Of a stretch of 23,096 nt of DNA, positions 14,627 through 22,870 are shown piece by piece. Every line of letters starts with the position of its first letter. The first letter of the stretch is position 1. The translations under genes and the position numbers were made by a program. Origin of the DNA: an uncultured Bacilli bacterium (GTDB taxonomy: Bacteria; Bacillota_I; Bacilli_A; RF39; UBA660); the NCBI GenBank assembly GCA_947629125.1, contig CANRCO010000004.1, positions 1-23,096 of the forward strand, in the 5' to 3' direction. The notes below the pieces were generated by a model. The model had not been told where the DNA came from. It saw only the letters and a list, made by a program, of their open reading frames with translations, and did not search any database.

Positions 14627-14635
14627 ATTATATCA
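14627..14635 (-). promoter_or_regulatory. Extended -10 promoter of the prepilin-rnr-smpB-yerB operon
   Basis: On the minus strand TGATATAAT (TATAAT at 14627-14632, TG just upstream) lies 26 bases before the prepilin ATG, which has AAGGTAGG as ribosome site. No good -35 is present; extended -10 promoters do not need one. Confidence 0.5.
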
Positions 14636-14673
14636 AAAAAGTAATACAAAATATAGTTTTTTAAAAAAATTTT

Positions 14674-14708
14674 ATTACAAAAAAAGAAAAAATACCTAAA
14701 TGGTATTT
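14674..14708 (-). terminator. Intrinsic terminator downstream of gapA
   Basis: The stem AAATACC (14690-14696) with GGTATTT (14702-14708) has a 5-base loop and, on the minus strand, a long T-rich tail. It lies about 115 bases after the gapA stop codon, so the transcript keeps an AT-rich 3' untranslated stretch (14709-14820). That stretch has one more small hairpin (GTTCTT/AAGAAC near 14749-14765) and no gene I can see. Confidence 0.7.
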
Positions 14709-14820
14709 CTTCAACTCAGCTGTTTCTACATTTTTTTATTATATGTGTTCTTTCATTAAGAACAATTAAATTGTAAAATAAATTATTGTCTTTGTAAATA
14801 AAATTCATTCGACAATTTTT

Positions 14821-15822
14821 TTATAATTCAAATAATTTTTTTGCAGTTCTTAACATTTGAACAGTGTAACCGTATTCGTTATCATACCAAGCAACTACTT
14901 TTAGTAATTGAGTGTTATTAACTTCAACTATATTAGTACTTAATAAATCAACTGTTGCTCCAACTTTTTTACCTAATATATCACTTGACACAATTGGGTC
15001 AGATGTAGCTGTCAATGTTTCATTTTGGTTGTTTAAAAATAAGTTGTTAACTTCTTCAACTGTTGTATTTCTTTTAATATCTAAGGTAACATCTATTACC
15101 GAACCATCACTAACTGGAACACGAAAAGCGTTACCATCTAATTTTCCTTGTAAATCTGGAATAACTAATCCAATAGCAGATGCCGCTCCAGTACTAGCTG
15201 GGATGATATTCATAGCACAAGCTCTTCCACGACGGGCTTTAATTCCTTTTTTATGTGGTATGTCTAAAGTAGCTTGGTCATTAGTGTAGGCATGAACTGT
15301 TGTCATAAAACCTTTATTAATTCCAATATTATCATTAATAACTTTTAATACAGGTGCTAGACAGTTAGTTGTACAAGAAGCAGCAGAAATAATAATATCA
15401 TCTTTATTTAAAATATTATCATTAACATTATAAACAATTGTTTTCATATTTCCCTTGCCTGGAGCCGAAATAATTACTTTTTTAGCTCCCGCTTCAATAT
15501 GTTTATGAGCATCTTCTAACTTTGTAAAAAGCCCTGTACATTCAAAAACTAAATCAACATTTAATTCTTGCCATGGTAAATTAACTGGGTCTTTTTCACT
15601 ATAAATTTTTATTTTCTTACCATCAACAATAATACTATCATTTTCATAAGAAATTTGATTATCGATTGTTCGATGATTAGTATCGTATTTAAGTAAATAA
15701 GCTAATGTTTCAGCATCCGTTAAGTCATTAATAGCTACTACTTCAAAAAATGAATCATTTAACATTTCTCTGAAAGCTAAACGTCCAATTCTTCCAAATC
15801 CGTTTATTGCAACTTTTATCAT
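14821..15822 (-). CDS. gapA: Glyceraldehyde-3-phosphate dehydrogenase
   Basis: A 333-residue glycolytic enzyme that oxidises glyceraldehyde-3-phosphate to 1,3-bisphosphoglycerate with NAD. The Rossmann start INGFGRIGR (6-14), Asp33 after the second strand (NDLTD, favouring NAD over NADP), the catalytic Cys150 in SAASCTTNC, His177 in TTVHAYT, the GRACAMNIIPASTGAA segment and the closing WYDNEYGYT motif are all present. Length is standard. GGAGGAGG sits right before the ATG, inside the end of the upstream kinase gene, and ATGA overlaps the kinase stop codon, so translation is coupled. Start and function are both secure. Confidence 0.98.
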   Translation of the reverse strand: MIKVAINGFGRIGRLAFREMLNDSFFEVVAINDLTDAETLAYLLKYDTNHRTIDNQISYENDSIIVDGKKIKIYSEKDPVNLPWQELNVDLVFECTGLFTKLEDAHKHIEAGAKKVIISAPGKGNMKTIVYNVNDNILNKDDIIISAASCTTNCLAPVLKVINDNIGINKGFMTTVHAYTNDQATLDIPHKKGIKARRGRACAMNIIPASTGAASAIGLVIPDLQGKLDGNAFRVPVSDGSVIDVTLDIKRNTTVEEVNNLFLNNQNETLTATSDPIVSSDILGKKVGATVDLLSTNIVEVNNTQLLKVVAWYDNEYGYTVQMLRTAKKLFEL

Positions 15823-17477
15823 ATTATTCCTCCTCCAATAAATTCTCGTATAACGGAATCATTATTTATTAACTCGCTTGGTATCATATAAAATCCTTTT
15901 AAGAAATTTATTAAACGACGAGCTTCTTCATAATATGGCGAATCAGCTTTAACTGAATATAGAAGTGGATAAACATATATTTTTAATACTCCTAATTCAT
16001 AAGCCATAGCCGTATTAATTATAACATTAGCTTGGCTTATATATGGAAAAATATACTTTTCTTCACCATTTCTTACTTGTTGCCATACTTCTATTGTATC
16101 ACAAACATCTTTACCACGTGAACGATTATCACGAGCAATACGTCTAATAAGTCTTAAATCTAAAGTTGAAATATAATTATGACGGTCAATATTTAACGGT
16201 ATAAAAGGACTTAAATATACTTTATACTTATTTTCACTAGCAATTACACTTGATAATTTTTCATTTAAACAATGTAAGCCCTCAATTAAAACTATACTAT
16301 TATCATTTAATTTTATTTTTTCATTAGTTAAGAATCTCTTACCTAAAACAAAATCATATTTTTTAACAATAATTTCTTCGTTATTTAAAAGTTTTTCTAA
16401 ATCTTGATTAAATGTTTCTAAATCAAGTGCTTCAATACATTCTTTATCAGTTTGGCCAAATTCATCTTTTGGCATTTTATCGACATCTAAATAATAATCA
16501 TCAGTTGATAAACATATTGGGTCATAACCTTTAGAAATGAAATAACTAGCTAGTCGATGTGTTGTAGTTGTTTTACCAGAACTAGATGGACCCGCAATTA
16601 ATACAAACTTAATATTCCGATTGTTTAAAACTTTATCTACTAATTTAGCAATATTATTATTATAAACAATTTCACAAGCTAAAATAAATTTTTTAATTTC
16701 CCCATTAACAACAATATCGTTTAAATCAGAAACATAAGGTATTTTCATCTGTTCTAACCATTTAGCACCAGTATAAAATGAATCAATAATATTTGGATAA
16801 TTAATATATTCCGGAACACGTCCTTTTGTACGAATACTTGGACAAACTATAACAAAACGATTATCACCTAAAAATTCCAAATTAAATCTTCTTAAAGCTG
16901 CAGTACTATAAGGCATTTCAACATAATAGTAATTATATATTTCTTTTAATTTATAAAAAACTACTACTCCTTCATTTAAATTATGAATGTTTTTTGCCTT
17001 TTCTATTAAATTTTGTTCCATATAAAATTGCATTGCTTCTTTTTTAAAAACATTATATTTATAAATCCGATGATTTTCACGAACGATTTCGCGCATTTTC
17101 GCTTTTATATCTAAAAATTCCTTTTCTAATAAGGGTTGATTATATTTTACTTCTGCTAAGATACCTTTAGGTACACTATGTTTAAAATATACTTCACTAT
17201 CTTTAAATAATTCTTTAACAGCAACTTCAAAAATAAATTTTAAACCTGCTTGATACATTTTATAACCATTTAAATCTGTCACATCAAAAAATTCAACACT
17301 AGCATCTTCATTAACTTTGTCATTTAAAGAAACAACAGCATTATTAGCTTTTGCTCCTATTATTTCCACTACATCTTTGCTATCTTTACTAATCTCATAA
17401 AAAGTAGTACCTTTACGATAAGTTTTTTTTGTGCCATTTTTAAAAGTAATTGTAATTTGTTTATTATCTTGGTTCAT
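15819..17477 (-). CDS. TGS-domain nucleoside kinase (uridine kinase-like)
   Basis: A 552-residue cytoplasmic protein with three parts: an N-terminal TGS domain (1-65), a ThrRS second-additional-domain-like region (about 66-240, with YFKHSVPKGI and MPYSTAALRRFN), and a C-terminal P-loop kinase domain of the uridine kinase/phosphoribulokinase family. The Walker A motif AGPSSSGKTT is at 295-304, followed by STDDYYLD and VLIEGLHCLN. This fused architecture is common in Firmicutes and Thermotoga and is annotated as nucleoside or uridine kinase; the substrate of such fusions is not firmly established. AGGGG precedes the ATG. It is the first gene of a two-gene operon with gapA, ends in TGA and overlaps gapA by 4 bases. 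Confidence 0.88.
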   Translation of the reverse strand: MNQDNKQITITFKNGTKKTYRKGTTFYEISKDSKDVVEIIGAKANNAVVSLNDKVNEDASVEFFDVTDLNGYKMYQAGLKFIFEVAVKELFKDSEVYFKHSVPKGILAEVKYNQPLLEKEFLDIKAKMREIVRENHRIYKYNVFKKEAMQFYMEQNLIEKAKNIHNLNEGVVVFYKLKEIYNYYYVEMPYSTAALRRFNLEFLGDNRFVIVCPSIRTKGRVPEYINYPNIIDSFYTGAKWLEQMKIPYVSDLNDIVVNGEIKKFILACEIVYNNNIAKLVDKVLNNRNIKFVLIAGPSSSGKTTTTHRLASYFISKGYDPICLSTDDYYLDVDKMPKDEFGQTDKECIEALDLETFNQDLEKLLNNEEIIVKKYDFVLGKRFLTNEKIKLNDNSIVLIEGLHCLNEKLSSVIASENKYKVYLSPFIPLNIDRHNYISTLDLRLIRRIARDNRSRGKDVCDTIEVWQQVRNGEEKYIFPYISQANVIINTAMAYELGVLKIYVYPLLYSVKADSPYYEEARRLINFLKGFYMIPSELINNDSVIREFIGGGII

Positions 17478-17501
17478 ACTTTAAGCCCCTATTCTTAAAA
17501 C

Positions 17502-17530
17502 ATAATATCATATATTTTATTTTTTTTAAA
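17502..17530 (-). promoter_or_regulatory. Promoter of the kinase-gapA operon
   Basis: On the minus strand TTTAAA (17525-17530), a 17-base spacer and TATTAT (17502-17507) preceded by TG form an extended -10 promoter. It lies 25 bases before the ATG at 17477. Confidence 0.5.
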
Positions 17531-17584
17531 TGAAAAGTGCATAATTTTTTTTATTTTACACTATATAATTTATAGGTGAAAAAA

Positions 17585-18157
17585 ATGAATATCATTCCAA
17601 CTGTTATAGAAAAAAGTAGTAATAAAGAATATGCATATGATTTATATTCTCGTTTATTAAAAGATAGAATTATTTTTATTACAGGAGAAATAAATGACCA
17701 TTTAGCTAATATCGTGGTTAGTGAATTATTATACTTAGATAGTATTAATCATGATGATATTTATATTTATATTAATAGTCCCGGTGGTTCTATTACTAGT
17801 GGTATGGCTATATACGATACATTTAATTATGTAAAAAGTGATATAAAAACTATCGTAGTTGGCTTAGCAGCTAGCATGGCAGCTTTTTTACTAGCCTGTG
17901 GAACACCTAAAAAAAGATATGCGCTACCTAATGCTGAAGTTATGATTCATCAACCCCTAGGAGGAACTCAAGGTCAAGTAACTGATATTAAAATTGCTAC
18001 CGACCGCATTATCAAAATTAAAAAAAAGCTAAATAAAATTTTAGCTAGTAAAACTAATAAAAGTATTGCAAAAATTACGAAAGATACCGAAAGAGATAAC
18101 TTTATGGATGCTAAAGAAGCTTTAAAATATGGTCTAATAGATGAAATTATTTATTAG
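17585..18157 (+). CDS. clpP: ATP-dependent Clp protease proteolytic subunit
   Basis: A 190-residue serine protease subunit that forms the ClpP barrel and works with ClpX or ClpC unfoldases. Numbered from the ATG at 17585, the catalytic triad falls at Ser97 (GLAASMAAF), His122 (VMIHQPLGG) and Asp171 (TERDNF), the canonical positions. IYINSPGGSITSGMAIYDT is the oxyanion-hole region. The N-terminus IPTVIEKSSNKEYAYDLYSRLLKDRII is typical too. A GTG three codons upstream is in frame, but it forms part of the ribosome site AGGTG, so the ATG is preferred. TATAAT at 17564-17569 would start transcription almost at the ribosome site, so the real promoter is unclear. The 3' end overlaps the convergent whiA by 11 bases. 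Whether this is the only clpP of the genome cannot be told. Confidence 0.95.
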   Translation: MNIIPTVIEKSSNKEYAYDLYSRLLKDRIIFITGEINDHLANIVVSELLYLDSINHDDIYIYINSPGGSITSGMAIYDTFNYVKSDIKTIVVGLAASMAAFLLACGTPKKRYALPNAEVMIHQPLGGTQGQVTDIKIATDRIIKIKKKLNKILASKTNKSIAKITKDTERDNFMDAKEALKYGLIDEIIY

Positions 18158-19076
18158 ACTTTTTTATTTTTTCCATAAATTTTTTTAATTTGATAAAGGC
18201 ATGATTAACTCCAGATTTACTAATTTTAAAATTTTCTTTTTCACTTATTAAATCAGCTAACTGTTGATATGAATAGTCTGGATATTTTTTACGGTAAATA
18301 ATAACTTTTTTACTCTTTTCATCAAATAAGTCTAAATAATTTTCTTCTAAAATAAAATCTATATCCTTTATTTGTTTTAACCCAGTATTAATTGTTTTTT
18401 CTTGATTAGCAATATCACAATTATTAAGACGATTAACCATATTTTTATGGTCACGATAAATTCGAATATCTTCAAAATAAAATAAAGTATTAACCGCTTT
18501 AAATATTCTTATAATATCACTAATGACTTCAGCACTTTTAATATATACCATATATTTATTATTTCTTTTTAACCACTTAGCTTTAATATGTAAGCTATTT
18601 AATAATTCAATAATAAATAAAGCATCTTTTTTATAGGTAAAAACAATTTCAAAATGATAGCCACTTATAGCTGGGTCACTAATTGTCCCACAGGCTAAGT
18701 AAGCACCACGTAAGTATGAAATTTTTTCTTCATTGGATTCTAAATATTTAAAACTAGGTTCAATTTTAGTCCCTTGCGATATAATGTTTAATGATTCTAA
18801 AATAAAATCAATTTTATCAAATATTTCTAAGATATATATTTGTTTAACGCGAAAACGTTTTTGATAACGAATTGTTATTTTTATATTTATACCAAATATT
18901 TCTTTTATATTTTGATAAATACGTCTAGCAATAGCAGCATTTTCTAAAGTGATAATAATATTATTTTTTTCTAATTTGGAATTATAACGCAAAAAAGAAG
19001 AAAGTTCAGTTCTTTTTTCGATTAAATTAATAGGTATTTTGGTTATTTCTTCCTTTAATCTTACATTAAAAGTCAT
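18147..19076 (-). CDS. whiA: DNA-binding protein WhiA
   Basis: A 309-residue protein combining a LAGLIDADG-homing-endonuclease-like fold (about 1-200, with YLRGAYLACGTISDP and YHFEIVF) and a C-terminal helix-turn-helix domain (about 230-305, with YSYQQLADLI and KISKSGVNHAFIKLKK). The NRLNNCDIANQEKT linker is a family hallmark. In Streptomyces WhiA is a sporulation regulator; in Bacillus it affects division and chromosome segregation. AGGAA precedes the ATG. It follows ftsE by 8 bases and should share its transcript, an arrangement linking two division-related genes. It usually lies next to rapZ and yvcK in Firmicutes, neither of which is seen here. Confidence 0.95.
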   Translation of the reverse strand: MTFNVRLKEEITKIPINLIEKRTELSSFLRYNSKLEKNNIIITLENAAIARRIYQNIKEIFGINIKITIRYQKRFRVKQIYILEIFDKIDFILESLNIISQGTKIEPSFKYLESNEEKISYLRGAYLACGTISDPAISGYHFEIVFTYKKDALFIIELLNSLHIKAKWLKRNNKYMVYIKSAEVISDIIRIFKAVNTLFYFEDIRIYRDHKNMVNRLNNCDIANQEKTINTGLKQIKDIDFILEENYLDLFDEKSKKVIIYRKKYPDYSYQQLADLISEKENFKISKSGVNHAFIKLKKFMEKIKKSNK

Positions 19077-19084
19077 AATAATTC

Positions 19085-19948
19085 CTAACTATTAGTCTTT
19101 TCTTTCTTCTTTTTACTTTTTATTTCACTAATATCAATTGCTTTAGTAGTTTGTTCTATTTCTCTAGCTTTTTTTCTCTTTTCTTTAATTATTTTTTCGG
19201 TATCTTTAACAATTTGTTGTTCTTCTTTACTTTTAGCGCTATTTTTATTTTTATCCACATGGTCTTTATAAGTACCTTTCATGAAATCTCCAGCAATAAC
19301 GCCATTTTCAATTAAAATAACTCTTTTTTTCATAGTATTAACTATTTCTTTATCATGTGTTGCCATAATAATAGTAGTTTTTAATTCTTGATTAATTTTA
19401 TCTAAAACATTAACTATTTCTTTACTGTTTTTAGGGTCTAAGTTTCCAGTTGGTTCATCACAAATAAGTAATTTAGGGCGATTAACAATTGCTCGAGCTA
19501 TACATACTCTTTGTTGTTCACCACCACTTAATTGATTAGGAAAACTACGAATTTTTTCTTTTAATCCAACATGTTCTAAGGCTTGCAATACTTTTGGTTT
19601 AATTTCTCGCTTTTTTAAACCTAAAGTTTCTAAACCATAAGCAACGTTTTCATAGACTGTAAGTTTTGGTAGCAATTTAAAATCTTGGAATACAATTCCT
19701 AATTTTCTTCTTAATTTATAAACACTACCATTTCGTAATTTAGCTACATCTAAACCACCAACCATTACTTTACCACTAGTAGGTCTTTCTTCACGATAAA
19801 GTAATTTAGTAAGAGTTGATTTACCACTACCACTGCTACCGATTAAAAAGACAAAATCACCTTTATCGATATTTAATGATACATTAGCTAAAGCTGTTAC
19901 ACCATTAGGATAAGTTTTAAAACAATCTTTTAATTCAATAAAACTCAT
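19085..19948 (-). CDS. ftsE: Cell-division ABC ATPase FtsE with extended C-terminal tail
   Basis: A 287-residue ATPase of the FtsEX complex, which drives peptidoglycan hydrolases at division (and sporulation entry in Bacillus). The ABC motifs are complete: Walker A GSSGSGKS (37-44), Q-loop VFQDFKLLP, signature LSGGEQQR (140-147), Walker B LLICDEP, His198 of the H-loop. The opening FIELKDCFKTYPNG and YENVAYGLE are typical of FtsE. Beyond about residue 225 it carries a 60-residue, highly charged, Lys/Glu-rich tail that most FtsE (about 228 residues) lack. AAGGTGG precedes the ATG. The expected ftsX is not next to it: whiA follows instead, 8 bases away. Confidence 0.93.
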   Translation of the reverse strand: MSFIELKDCFKTYPNGVTALANVSLNIDKGDFVFLIGSSGSGKSTLTKLLYREERPTSGKVMVGGLDVAKLRNGSVYKLRRKLGIVFQDFKLLPKLTVYENVAYGLETLGLKKREIKPKVLQALEHVGLKEKIRSFPNQLSGGEQQRVCIARAIVNRPKLLICDEPTGNLDPKNSKEIVNVLDKINQELKTTIIMATHDKEIVNTMKKRVILIENGVIAGDFMKGTYKDHVDKNKNSAKSKEEQQIVKDTEKIIKEKRKKAREIEQTTKAIDISEIKSKKKKEKTNS

Positions 19949-19971
19949 ATTATTACCACCTTAATAAAATA

Positions 19972-19980
19972 ATTATATCA
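19972..19980 (-). promoter_or_regulatory. Extended -10 promoter of ftsE-whiA
   Basis: On the minus strand TGATATAAT (TATAAT at 19972-19977) lies 24 bases before the ftsE ATG, in the same arrangement as the prepilin operon promoter. The rest of the upstream gap (about 19985-20085) is AT-rich and shows only a weak AAGCG/CGCTT inverted repeat at about 20022-20050, with no gene. Confidence 0.45.
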
Positions 19981-20085
19981 AAAAATTATAAACAAATAAA
20001 TGGTAAATTTTTGTTAGTAAAGCGACAAACTTTTTTATATTAACGCTTCGGTATATTTCTAAATTAATCTTATCAAATTAACTTA

Positions 20086-20145
20086 ATGTAAAAATAAAAG
20101 TAGCACACATTCACATTTTTTATTATTATGTGAATATACGCTACT
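20086..20145 (-). terminator. Long-stem terminator after the repeat-protein operon
   Basis: Two 18-base arms (20099-20116 and 20128-20145) enclose an 11-base loop. On the minus strand all 18 positions pair if three G-U wobbles are allowed, and the stem runs into a T-rich tail; on the plus strand those three become A-C mismatches. This strand bias shows it serves the genes at 20151-22752. Confidence 0.8.
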
Positions 20146-20150
20146 AGTAC

Positions 20151-21512
20151 CTACGCTCTTTTAGTTACTTCTAACATTTTGATTTGATTCATTTTTTTCT
20201 TTCTTTTAACTAATGAACTATTTAGTTCTTGATTTTCCTTTACTTTATTTATTTCATCTTGAATATTTTCTAAATAATTAATTAAAGATTTTTTATCATT
20301 AATTGCTTTAAAATCATTTAGAGCTTTTTGATAATATTTTTTATTAATTTCATAATCTAATAATTCATGTTTTTTTGAGTATTGTAAATTATCAGCTATA
20401 ATGATATCGTAAGATTTTTTATAATATTTCAACTTACTAAATTTTTCTAATAATTCATTTATTTCAGTATTAGTTTGATTTTTTAATAAATTTTCATTTG
20501 TTAATATTTCTACAACACGATATTCAAAATTTTTATTTCCATTAATTAGTTTAAGATGTTTTTTTAATGTATCTATTAATTCAATTTGTTCTTCGTAAGT
20601 TCGATTTTTTAAAATATTATCATTTTTTATTAATATTTTAATACTTAAATTATAATTACTATCCATATAAATATTTATTAATTTTTTTAGTTCTTCAATA
20701 CTACGATATTTATAAACATTAGTATGAAATATTAGTTCATATATATTATCATTTTTATCTTGTTTTTCATATTCTTTATAAAGTGAATAATTATCTTTTA
20801 AAGAAGTGCCTTGCAAAATAGTACTACTAAATGCTAAATAATAAAAAGGAACATCTTCATTTAAAAACCAATCAATTGCTTTAGATATCGTTTCATAATT
20901 ATAAATATCATAATTTCCATAACTATGACATTGAGCTTTATAATTTGTTACTATTTGTCTTATATAGCTACTTTTTCTAGATAAAATTATCTTTTCAATA
21001 AGTTCTAAACTTTTAAGGTCATCAAAATCATTAAAGTAAGATTTAAATTCTTTAACAATAGTAAAACCAACATAAAAATTTAAAGTTTCTAATGTTTCAA
21101 TAAATTGTTTAAATTTATTAAAATTTTTATATGCTATGTTAGAAAAAATTTCACCAAATTTTAAAATCTTATCTAAATTTTTATCATTATGATAATAATA
21201 AGTTATTTTAGCTTTAGTGTATTGATATTCAAAAGTATTATTATAATTTTTAATAATTGCGTAAATGGATTTGTCAAAATTACATTCTTCTAATAATTTT
21301 ATTAATTCTTTTATCTGGTTTAATGTACGATTTTCAATAAAATTCTTATTTATTAATAAATCAAGTATCTCTTCGTTATTTTGATATTTATCTAGTAAAT
21401 CTAAGATTTGTGGTATTTCTTCTGTCCGACTACTATAAAGTAAAATTATCTTTTTAGCTTTATCAATATCATCAACCCTATTTACTAACTCTATAATTTG
21501 TTCTTTTTTCAT
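20151..21512 (-). CDS. Alpha-helical repeat protein of unknown function
   Basis: A 453-residue, very Lys/Glu/Ile/Leu/Asn/Tyr-rich protein with no signal peptide or membrane segment, so probably cytoplasmic. It is built of loosely repeated helical units that include phrases like LINKNFIENRTLNQIKELIKLL, LIKNDNILKNRTYEEQIELIDTL and LTNENLLKNQTNTEINELLEKF; the spacing suggests a solenoid with a recurring [DN]-x-[IL]-[IL]-x-[NK]-[RQ]-T motif. A coiled, charged C-terminus follows. The ATG at 21512 is chosen, as AGAGGAAA lies before it. It follows the other repeat protein by 22 bases in the same operon. I recognise no enzyme motif. A role in protein binding is inferred from the architecture alone. 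Confidence 0.7.
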   Translation of the reverse strand: MKKEQIIELVNRVDDIDKAKKIILLYSSRTEEIPQILDLLDKYQNNEEILDLLINKNFIENRTLNQIKELIKLLEECNFDKSIYAIIKNYNNTFEYQYTKAKITYYYHNDKNLDKILKFGEIFSNIAYKNFNKFKQFIETLETLNFYVGFTIVKEFKSYFNDFDDLKSLELIEKIILSRKSSYIRQIVTNYKAQCHSYGNYDIYNYETISKAIDWFLNEDVPFYYLAFSSTILQGTSLKDNYSLYKEYEKQDKNDNIYELIFHTNVYKYRSIEELKKLINIYMDSNYNLSIKILIKNDNILKNRTYEEQIELIDTLKKHLKLINGNKNFEYRVVEILTNENLLKNQTNTEINELLEKFSKLKYYKKSYDIIIADNLQYSKKHELLDYEINKKYYQKALNDFKAINDKKSLINYLENIQDEINKVKENQELNSSLVKRKKKMNQIKMLEVTKRA

Positions 21513-21534
21513 AAATTCATTTCCTCTTCCATTG

Positions 21535-22752
21535 TTAATGTATTTTATCATTTATTTTTAATGTTCTAGATACTGTATTTTCTTCTTTAAAAAGTTTTGA
21601 GTATTTTTCTTTGTCTTTTTTTATTTTAGCATAGTTTCCTGTTTTTAATAAATCTTTCAAATAATAATATTCATTTATAACTTTTAACTCTTTTGATTGA
21701 TTATTTAATTCATTCTTAATAATTTCAATTACATTTTTTAATTTTTGTTTATTCGCTTTTTTTACATTTCGTGCAAATTCATAGATATACTCAATATTTT
21801 TAGTTTTAATTATGGCATCTTCTAGTTTAGGAATATTTGCTTTTCTTATATTACAAGCAAATTTGCATATAAATTTGGCATTGCCTGTTTTAATAATGGC
21901 ATCTTCTAACTTAGCAATATTCGCTCCTTTTATATCTTTGGCAAATTCATAAATCCAATCTGCAGCATTTGTTTTAGAAATTGCATTTTCTAATTTTTTG
22001 ATGTCTGCTTTTTTTACATACAAAGCAAATAAATAAATGTTGTATGCTTCACCTATTTTAATAAGAGCATCTTCTAATTTTGCGATATTTGCTCCTTTAA
22101 TACCACAAGCAAAATTATAAATAAATTTTACATTATTAGTATTAATAATGGCATCTTCTAATTTTGGAATGTTAGCTCCTTTTATATTTTTAGCAAATTC
22201 ATAAATATAATAAGCATCATTAATTTTAATAATAGCATCCTCTAATTTTGGAATGTTAGCTCCTTTTACATATAGAGCAAACTTATAAATAAATTTTGCA
22301 TTACCTATTTCAATAATCACATTTTCTAATTTTTCAATATTTGCTCCTTTTATGTTACGAGCAAATTTATAGATACCATATACATTACCTGTTTTAATAA
22401 TTGCGTCTTCTAATTTTTCGATATCTGCATCTTTTATATAAAGAGCAAATCCATAAATAAATCTTGTATTATTTATTACAATAATCGCATTTTCTAATTT
22501 TTCAATATTAGTTCCTTTTATATTTTTAGCAAAATAATAAATATATTCGGCATCCTTAGTTGCAATAATCGCGTTTTCTAATTTTTGGATATTCGCTCCT
22601 TCTATATTTTTAGCAAACTTATAAATATATAATGAATCTTTAGACTCTATAACACATTTACAAGCAGCATCTTTATCAATTATTCCAAGTTCAACTAGTT
22701 TTAAAAAACCATAAAAATTTTCATTCATTAATTTTTCTATATTTTCATTCAT
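21535..22752 (-). CDS. 28-residue repeat (IYxFAxxIKGANIxKLEDAI) alpha-solenoid protein
   Basis: A 405-residue protein. A 35-residue head is followed by eleven tandem units of exactly 28 residues and a 63-residue charged tail. The unit reads roughly I-K-T-x-N-A-x-[YF]-I-Y-x-F-A-x-[NY]-[IV]-K-[GK]-A-[ND]-I-x-K-L-E-[DN]-A-I, two helices per repeat. No signal peptide is present. Similar repeats occur in phage and bacterial proteins of unknown role; I do not assign a function. GGAGGG precedes two adjacent ATGs; the second (22752) has the better spacing of seven bases. The gene is first in the operon with the other repeat protein and is driven by a strong promoter whose spacer is a palindrome. Confidence 0.78.
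   Translation of the reverse strand: MNENIEKLMNENFYGFLKLVELGIIDKDAACKCVIESKDSLYIYKFAKNIEGANIQKLENAIIATKDAEYIYYFAKNIKGTNIEKLENAIIVINNTRFIYGFALYIKDADIEKLEDAIIKTGNVYGIYKFARNIKGANIEKLENVIIEIGNAKFIYKFALYVKGANIPKLEDAIIKINDAYYIYEFAKNIKGANIPKLEDAIINTNNVKFIYNFACGIKGANIAKLEDALIKIGEAYNIYLFALYVKKADIKKLENAISKTNAADWIYEFAKDIKGANIAKLEDAIIKTGNAKFICKFACNIRKANIPKLEDAIIKTKNIEYIYEFARNVKKANKQKLKNVIEIIKNELNNQSKELKVINEYYYLKDLLKTGNYAKIKKDKEKYSKLFKEENTVSRTLKINDKIH
21727..22650 (-). repeat. Eleven in-frame tandem repeats of 84 bp
   Basis: 924 bases, 11 x 84, with no insertion or deletion between units. Protein identity between units is high (KLE[DN]AI at nearly every end), while the DNA has drifted at synonymous sites, so the array is not freshly duplicated. 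The last unit (IKTKNIEYIYEF...KQKLKNVI) is the most divergent. Confidence 0.9.
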
Positions 22753-22776
22753 CATAATCCCTCCGTTTTAGAAAGT

Positions 22777-22806
22777 ATTATAAATGAATTATTTCATTAA
22801 AGTCAA
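22777..22806 (-). promoter_or_regulatory. Sigma-A promoter of the repeat-protein operon with spacer palindrome
   Basis: On the minus strand TTGACT (22801-22806), an 18-base spacer and TATAAT (22777-22782) lie 24 bases before the start. The spacer holds a perfect 16-base inverted repeat, AATGAA-TTAT-TTCATT on the plus strand (22783-22798), a likely repressor operator. Confidence 0.65.
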
Positions 22807-22825
22807 CATTTTTATAGGATAAAAG

Positions 22826-22854
22826 TATTATTAAATTTATTAAAATCATATATT
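22826..22854 (+). promoter_or_regulatory. Sigma-E-like sporulation promoter of the gerQ-like gene
   Basis: TATTATT (22826-22832), a 14-base spacer and CATATATT (22847-22854) match the B. subtilis sigma-E pattern (KMATATT, 13-15 bases, CATACANT) at 6 of 7 and 7 of 8 positions as I recall it. In B. subtilis gerQ is a mother-cell gene under sigma-E. AT-richness makes chance matches easier. Confidence 0.4.
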
Positions 22855-22870
22855 TAATTGAGGTGAAATA

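Noticed and set aside
14912..15289. 125-codon open frame on the plus strand
   Set aside because: It lies entirely opposite gapA, a secure gene, and has no ribosome site or family resemblance.
15819..15822. Use of the Mycoplasma genetic code (TGA as Trp)
   Set aside because: The kinase gene ends in TGA at a textbook ATGA overlap with gapA, and Trp residues I checked use TGG; TGA is rare but there is no sign of it being read as sense.
19985..20085. Possible riboswitch or T-box in the ftsE upstream region
   Set aside because: Only a 5-base inverted repeat with a long loop and no conserved core sequence; it also lies upstream of the likely ftsE promoter.
21727..22650. Regularly spaced repeats that could suggest a CRISPR array
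   Set aside because: The period is 84 bases, a multiple of three, with no distinct spacers, and the units translate as one continuous repeat protein.
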